Assembly: GCA_046302135.1 (NCBI GenBank)
Contig: JBKCIQ010000176.1
Span: forward strand, 17,173-81,172
Direction of reading: 5' to 3'
DNA: 64,000 nt
Source of the DNA: AM-1111 sp046302135
GTDB lineage: Bacteria; Bacteroidota; Bacteroidia; B-17B0; Aurantibacillaceae
This document shows, piece after piece, positions 61,320 through 64,000 of the stretch. The notes below the pieces were generated by a model. That model did not search any database and was not told the DNA's origin. It worked only from the letters and a program-made list of their open reading frames with translations. Both the position numbers and the translations under genes were made by a program. Every line of letters begins with the position of its first letter. The stretch's first letter is position 1.

Positions 61320-62498
61320 TTGGAAAGGAAATCATATTCAGTTGTAGCTGTACTTTTCATTTATCAAATGCTATTTCCTTGGCTGTCATTAAATGCTCAG
61401 GGGTTTGGAGAGTTTGCCTCTGCAGTTTTTTTGATGAATTGTAGCAGTAATGTATATTATAACACCACTGGCGGAAGCCCACATTGTATTAATCCTGACT
61501 GTAGTCAACTTTTCAATAACAATAACTTTGGTTCCTTTAATCAAAATAGTCAATCCTTGCTTTTAAGAGGGGGTGAAATAAAAAGCTGGAAGAGTAATAA
61601 TGGAAATGTATGTAGTGCCAGACTCAATTACGTTGTTTATACTCAAGGAAACAGACCTCCCTCTCCTACTTTTTCTACCATCAATTTACCATTTAAAAGT
61701 AATTGTTGCGGTTCAACTTTTTGTGATGGAGCAGGGCCTTGTGGTGGTAATGATCAAAAATGGAGCGAGGCTAATAATACAATTGATTTGACAAATAGGC
61801 CGCCGGGGAATTATACACTTGAAGTTTATTTTGACTACTCGGGAGACGATAACTGGAACAGCGGATGTGGAACTACTAAATACATAAGTAATGGCGGGTT
61901 CAATTATGTTGCAAATTTTCAAGTAATGGCAACCGGAAGTAATTGCTCTATTTTACTGCCAATTACGCTTACCAATGCCGAGAGCCGTTGCGAAGAGGAT
62001 AAAATTTATTTTTTATGGCAAACCATGAGTGAACAAAACACTTCACATTTCGTAATTGAGGGTTCTGAAAATTTAGTTCAATGGTTCCCGTTTTGCAACG
62101 TTGATGCGGCAGGTAACTCATCAACCCTTAAAAGCTATTCTTGTGTTTATGATAAAATCGGTTTAAAATATTTTCGAATTGCTCAATATGATTTGGATGG
62201 TGAAGTAAGTTTTTACGGGCCATACATGAATGAATGCGATATTGAGAATGAAATAAAGATCTGGCAGTCCTTAAATGATTTAAACTCGTTTCAGGTTTCT
62301 TCCAAAGAAAACTTCGAAGGAACCATTGAGCTATTGGAATTAGGTGGAAAAGTAATTTTTAACCGGGAACTAAAAATTACAAACACCACAGAGAAAATTT
62401 ATCTCAACAACATTTTTTCTCATGGAAGTTACGTTGTTTTACTCCGAGACAAAAAAAATCTAGTAGTTGCAAGAGGTAGAATTATTTGTGCCGAATAA
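61320..62498 (+). CDS. Secreted protein with shared C-terminal module (paralogue 1)
   Basis: 392 residues, TTG start chosen because it precedes a good signal peptide (ending SLNAQ, about residue 27); the next Met is inside that peptide. The N-terminal domain (28-205) is Cys-rich and beta-like, with no family I recognise. From about 210 it shares a module with the next gene: CSxxLPIxL, an FLWQTMSEQNTSHFVIEGSE strand, N-DAAGNS, FYGPYMNEC, then a C-terminal strand domain (LNDLNSFQVSS, GSYVVLLRD). The last part probably acts as a T9SS sorting domain. Confidence 0.7.
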   Translation: MERKSYSVVAVLFIYQMLFPWLSLNAQGFGEFASAVFLMNCSSNVYYNTTGGSPHCINPDCSQLFNNNNFGSFNQNSQSLLLRGGEIKSWKSNNGNVCSARLNYVVYTQGNRPPSPTFSTINLPFKSNCCGSTFCDGAGPCGGNDQKWSEANNTIDLTNRPPGNYTLEVYFDYSGDDNWNSGCGTTKYISNGGFNYVANFQVMATGSNCSILLPITLTNAESRCEEDKIYFLWQTMSEQNTSHFVIEGSENLVQWFPFCNVDAAGNSSTLKSYSCVYDKIGLKYFRIAQYDLDGEVSFYGPYMNECDIENEIKIWQSLNDLNSFQVSSKENFEGTIELLELGGKVIFNRELKITNTTEKIYLNNIFSHGSYVVLLRDKKNLVVARGRIICAE

Positions 62499-62637
62499 GC
62501 TCTTTCGGGTTTAAAATTTCAGACTAATTAATTTTCTGATAGAAATTATGGCAGAATTAATTGTTAAATTTCATCGTTAGTGTAATTAATACACATATTT
62601 TACTACATTTGATTAGCAACTGGTTTGTAATAAATAA

Positions 62638-63990
62638 ATGAGATTTTTTCTCTTTATAATCATCTTAACGTTTTCTAAACACTATCTAGGTCAGGTGTTG
62701 AGTTTAAATGGTACTGCACTAACTGTTGTTGGCGGTTCTCCTAGCAGTTGCACAGCAGGTGGTTATAAATTACTTCAATCTGCAGCCGTAGGCGCGGGAA
62801 GCAACTGTGTTACTTTTACTTCCAATGCATTTCAAAATGGTGCAGTTTGGGCTTGTAGTCCAATAGATTTAAACCAATCATTCAGAATCAACTTCACAAT
62901 TAATTTTGGATCAAATACAGGCACAGGCGACGGAATGGCATTTTTACTTCAAACGGAAGGAATGCCTCAGGTTATTGGTGGTCGTGCAGGAGGAATAGGA
63001 TATGCGCAAGGAGATGGAAACGGTTGTTTGGGAGGAACCTGTCCAATAACACCATCTATAGCTGTAGAATTTGATACATGGGACAACAGCGCGACAGGAA
63101 TAAACGATGTTGCCTGTCATCATGTTTCCATTCAAAAAAATGGAGTAATGAATTCGACAAATGCTTTAGTATCTCCAACCTGTATGCTTTCGGGCGGAAC
63201 CTCAGTTGTAGATGGGGCGGATCATACCGTATGCATTACATGGGACCCATCATTAAACAAATACACGGTTTTCTTTGATGCAGTTCAGGTTGTAGTTTAC
63301 AGTGGCGACATTAGAACAAATTTTACCAATCCATCCAGTGTTTATTGGGGATTTACAGGTGCCTCTGGAGGGCTTACACAAACGCAAAAAATTTGCGGTG
63401 TGGCAATTCAAACCAATATTGCTTCGCCAAGTTGCTCTGCAGTACTTCCAATAAGTTTAGGAAATGTACAATTTAACTGTAGCGCAGAAAATCCCAACAT
63501 AATTTGGCATACCTTCAGTGAACAAAATACATCTTTCTTTCTTGTTGAAGGATCGGAAGATGGCATCACATGGAAAAATTTATGTCACATAAATGCCGCA
63601 GGAAACTCATTAACAGAACATATTTATAATTGCGCTATAGATGGTTTTTACGGGCGCTATTTACGATTGATTCAATCTGATTGGGATGGTAAACTAAATT
63701 ATTTTGGGCCTTATATAAATGAATGCGGGCAGGTAAATGGAATTAAAATTTTTCAGCCTATTGAAGATCTCAGTTCGTTTTCTGTTTTAGCGGATAGAAC
63801 TTTGAACTGCGAATTTGAAATTATTGATCCGAAAGGAAATAAAATAGCGGAGTTTCCTGCTAGAATTAACTCTGGCATCAATCATATTCCGTTGAATTAT
63901 ATTATGGATTCCGGGATTTATTTTGTGAGCATTAAAGATGAATTAGGAAAAATAATTTTCAGAAAAAAAATTAGCTACTACGCAGAATAA
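62638..63990 (+). CDS. L-type-lectin-like secreted protein with shared C-terminal module (paralogue 2)
   Basis: 450 residues, signal peptide about 1-18 (ending YLGQ). Residues 20-265 read as a legume-lectin-like jelly roll: FRINFTINFGSNTGTGDGMAFLLQ, SIAVEFDTWDNS and HTVCITWDPSLNKYTVFFDA, with the Asp/Asn pattern of the metal and sugar site (GDGMAF, VEFDTWDN). From about 270 it shares the C-terminal module of the preceding gene (IIWHTFSEQNTSFFLVEGSE, INAAGNS, YFGPYINEC, SGIYFVSIKD). It probably binds surface glycans and is exported by T9SS. Confidence 0.75.
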   Translation: MRFFLFIIILTFSKHYLGQVLSLNGTALTVVGGSPSSCTAGGYKLLQSAAVGAGSNCVTFTSNAFQNGAVWACSPIDLNQSFRINFTINFGSNTGTGDGMAFLLQTEGMPQVIGGRAGGIGYAQGDGNGCLGGTCPITPSIAVEFDTWDNSATGINDVACHHVSIQKNGVMNSTNALVSPTCMLSGGTSVVDGADHTVCITWDPSLNKYTVFFDAVQVVVYSGDIRTNFTNPSSVYWGFTGASGGLTQTQKICGVAIQTNIASPSCSAVLPISLGNVQFNCSAENPNIIWHTFSEQNTSFFLVEGSEDGITWKNLCHINAAGNSLTEHIYNCAIDGFYGRYLRLIQSDWDGKLNYFGPYINECGQVNGIKIFQPIEDLSSFSVLADRTLNCEFEIIDPKGNKIAEFPARINSGINHIPLNYIMDSGIYFVSIKDELGKIIFRKKISYYAE

Positions 63991-64000
63991 ATTTTACTTG

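Noticed and set aside
1..64000. tRNA, rRNA, insertion sequences, integrases and prophage genes.
   Set aside because: No T-loop-like motifs in a tRNA context, no rRNA stretches, and no transposase or integrase frames were found in the intergenic regions or genes.

Overview
The window is chromosomal DNA from a low-GC member of the Bacteroidota, probably Flavobacteriales or a near relative. The evidence is type IX secretion (T9SS) cargo with gliding-type C-terminal domains, gldH, a PorE-like OmpA protein, RicT/PSP1, MbnP/MbnH, Bacteroidota-type promoters (TTTG / TAnnTTTG), GTG/TTG starts and very weak Shine-Dalgarno signals. I found no rRNA, tRNA, CRISPR array, integrase, transposase or phage genes.

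Layout. 1-12.4 kb: a partial SprB-repeat adhesin, hldD, small membrane genes, a SRAP (HMCES/YedK) protein, an FAD oxidoreductase, and a tightly packed run of secreted protein, MbnP, MbnH-type di-haem protein and YHYH protein. 12.5-18.0 kb (minus): bactofilin, atpZ, an atpI-like gene, a C1B-like cysteine peptidase, ricT, gldH and an amino-acid permease. 18.1-23.6 kb (minus): two unknown genes, an array of FOUR tandem single-stranded-DNA-binding (SSB) paralogues and gamma-glutamyltransferase. 23.76-29.4 kb (plus): a signalling cassette (TIR-like protein, nSTAND NTPase, SpoIIE/PP2C phosphatase, DUF2071 protein), starting at a perfect Bacteroidota promoter and ending in a terminator-like hairpin. 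29.4-42.4 kb: envelope proteins (lytic transglycosylase, M1 peptidase, YceI, beta-propeller, a second PP2C phosphatase, a tandem pair of TPR/PD40 proteins, DedA). 42.4-61.1 kb: housekeeping genes (xth, tyrS, secA, ssb, gcdH, yraN, an RNA m5C methyltransferase, pdxA, rsgA, lspA, a DksA-like gene, ileS). 61.3-64 kb: two secreted proteins sharing a C-terminal module.

The most interesting object is the nSTAND gene at 24699-27449. A cytoplasmic STAND-type NTPase runs, through one transmembrane helix, into a roughly 300-residue periplasmic region that reads as the C-terminal domains of GldM, the T9SS/gliding motor shaft protein. It lies between a TIR-like partner and a membrane-anchored phosphatase. 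I interpret the cassette as an envelope-spanning signalling, conflict or secretion-control device; this is inference. The second is the array of four SSB genes, all lacking the usual acidic tail, preceded by repeats phased with the DNA helix. No decisive homology search could be run, so family calls rest on motifs read by eye.
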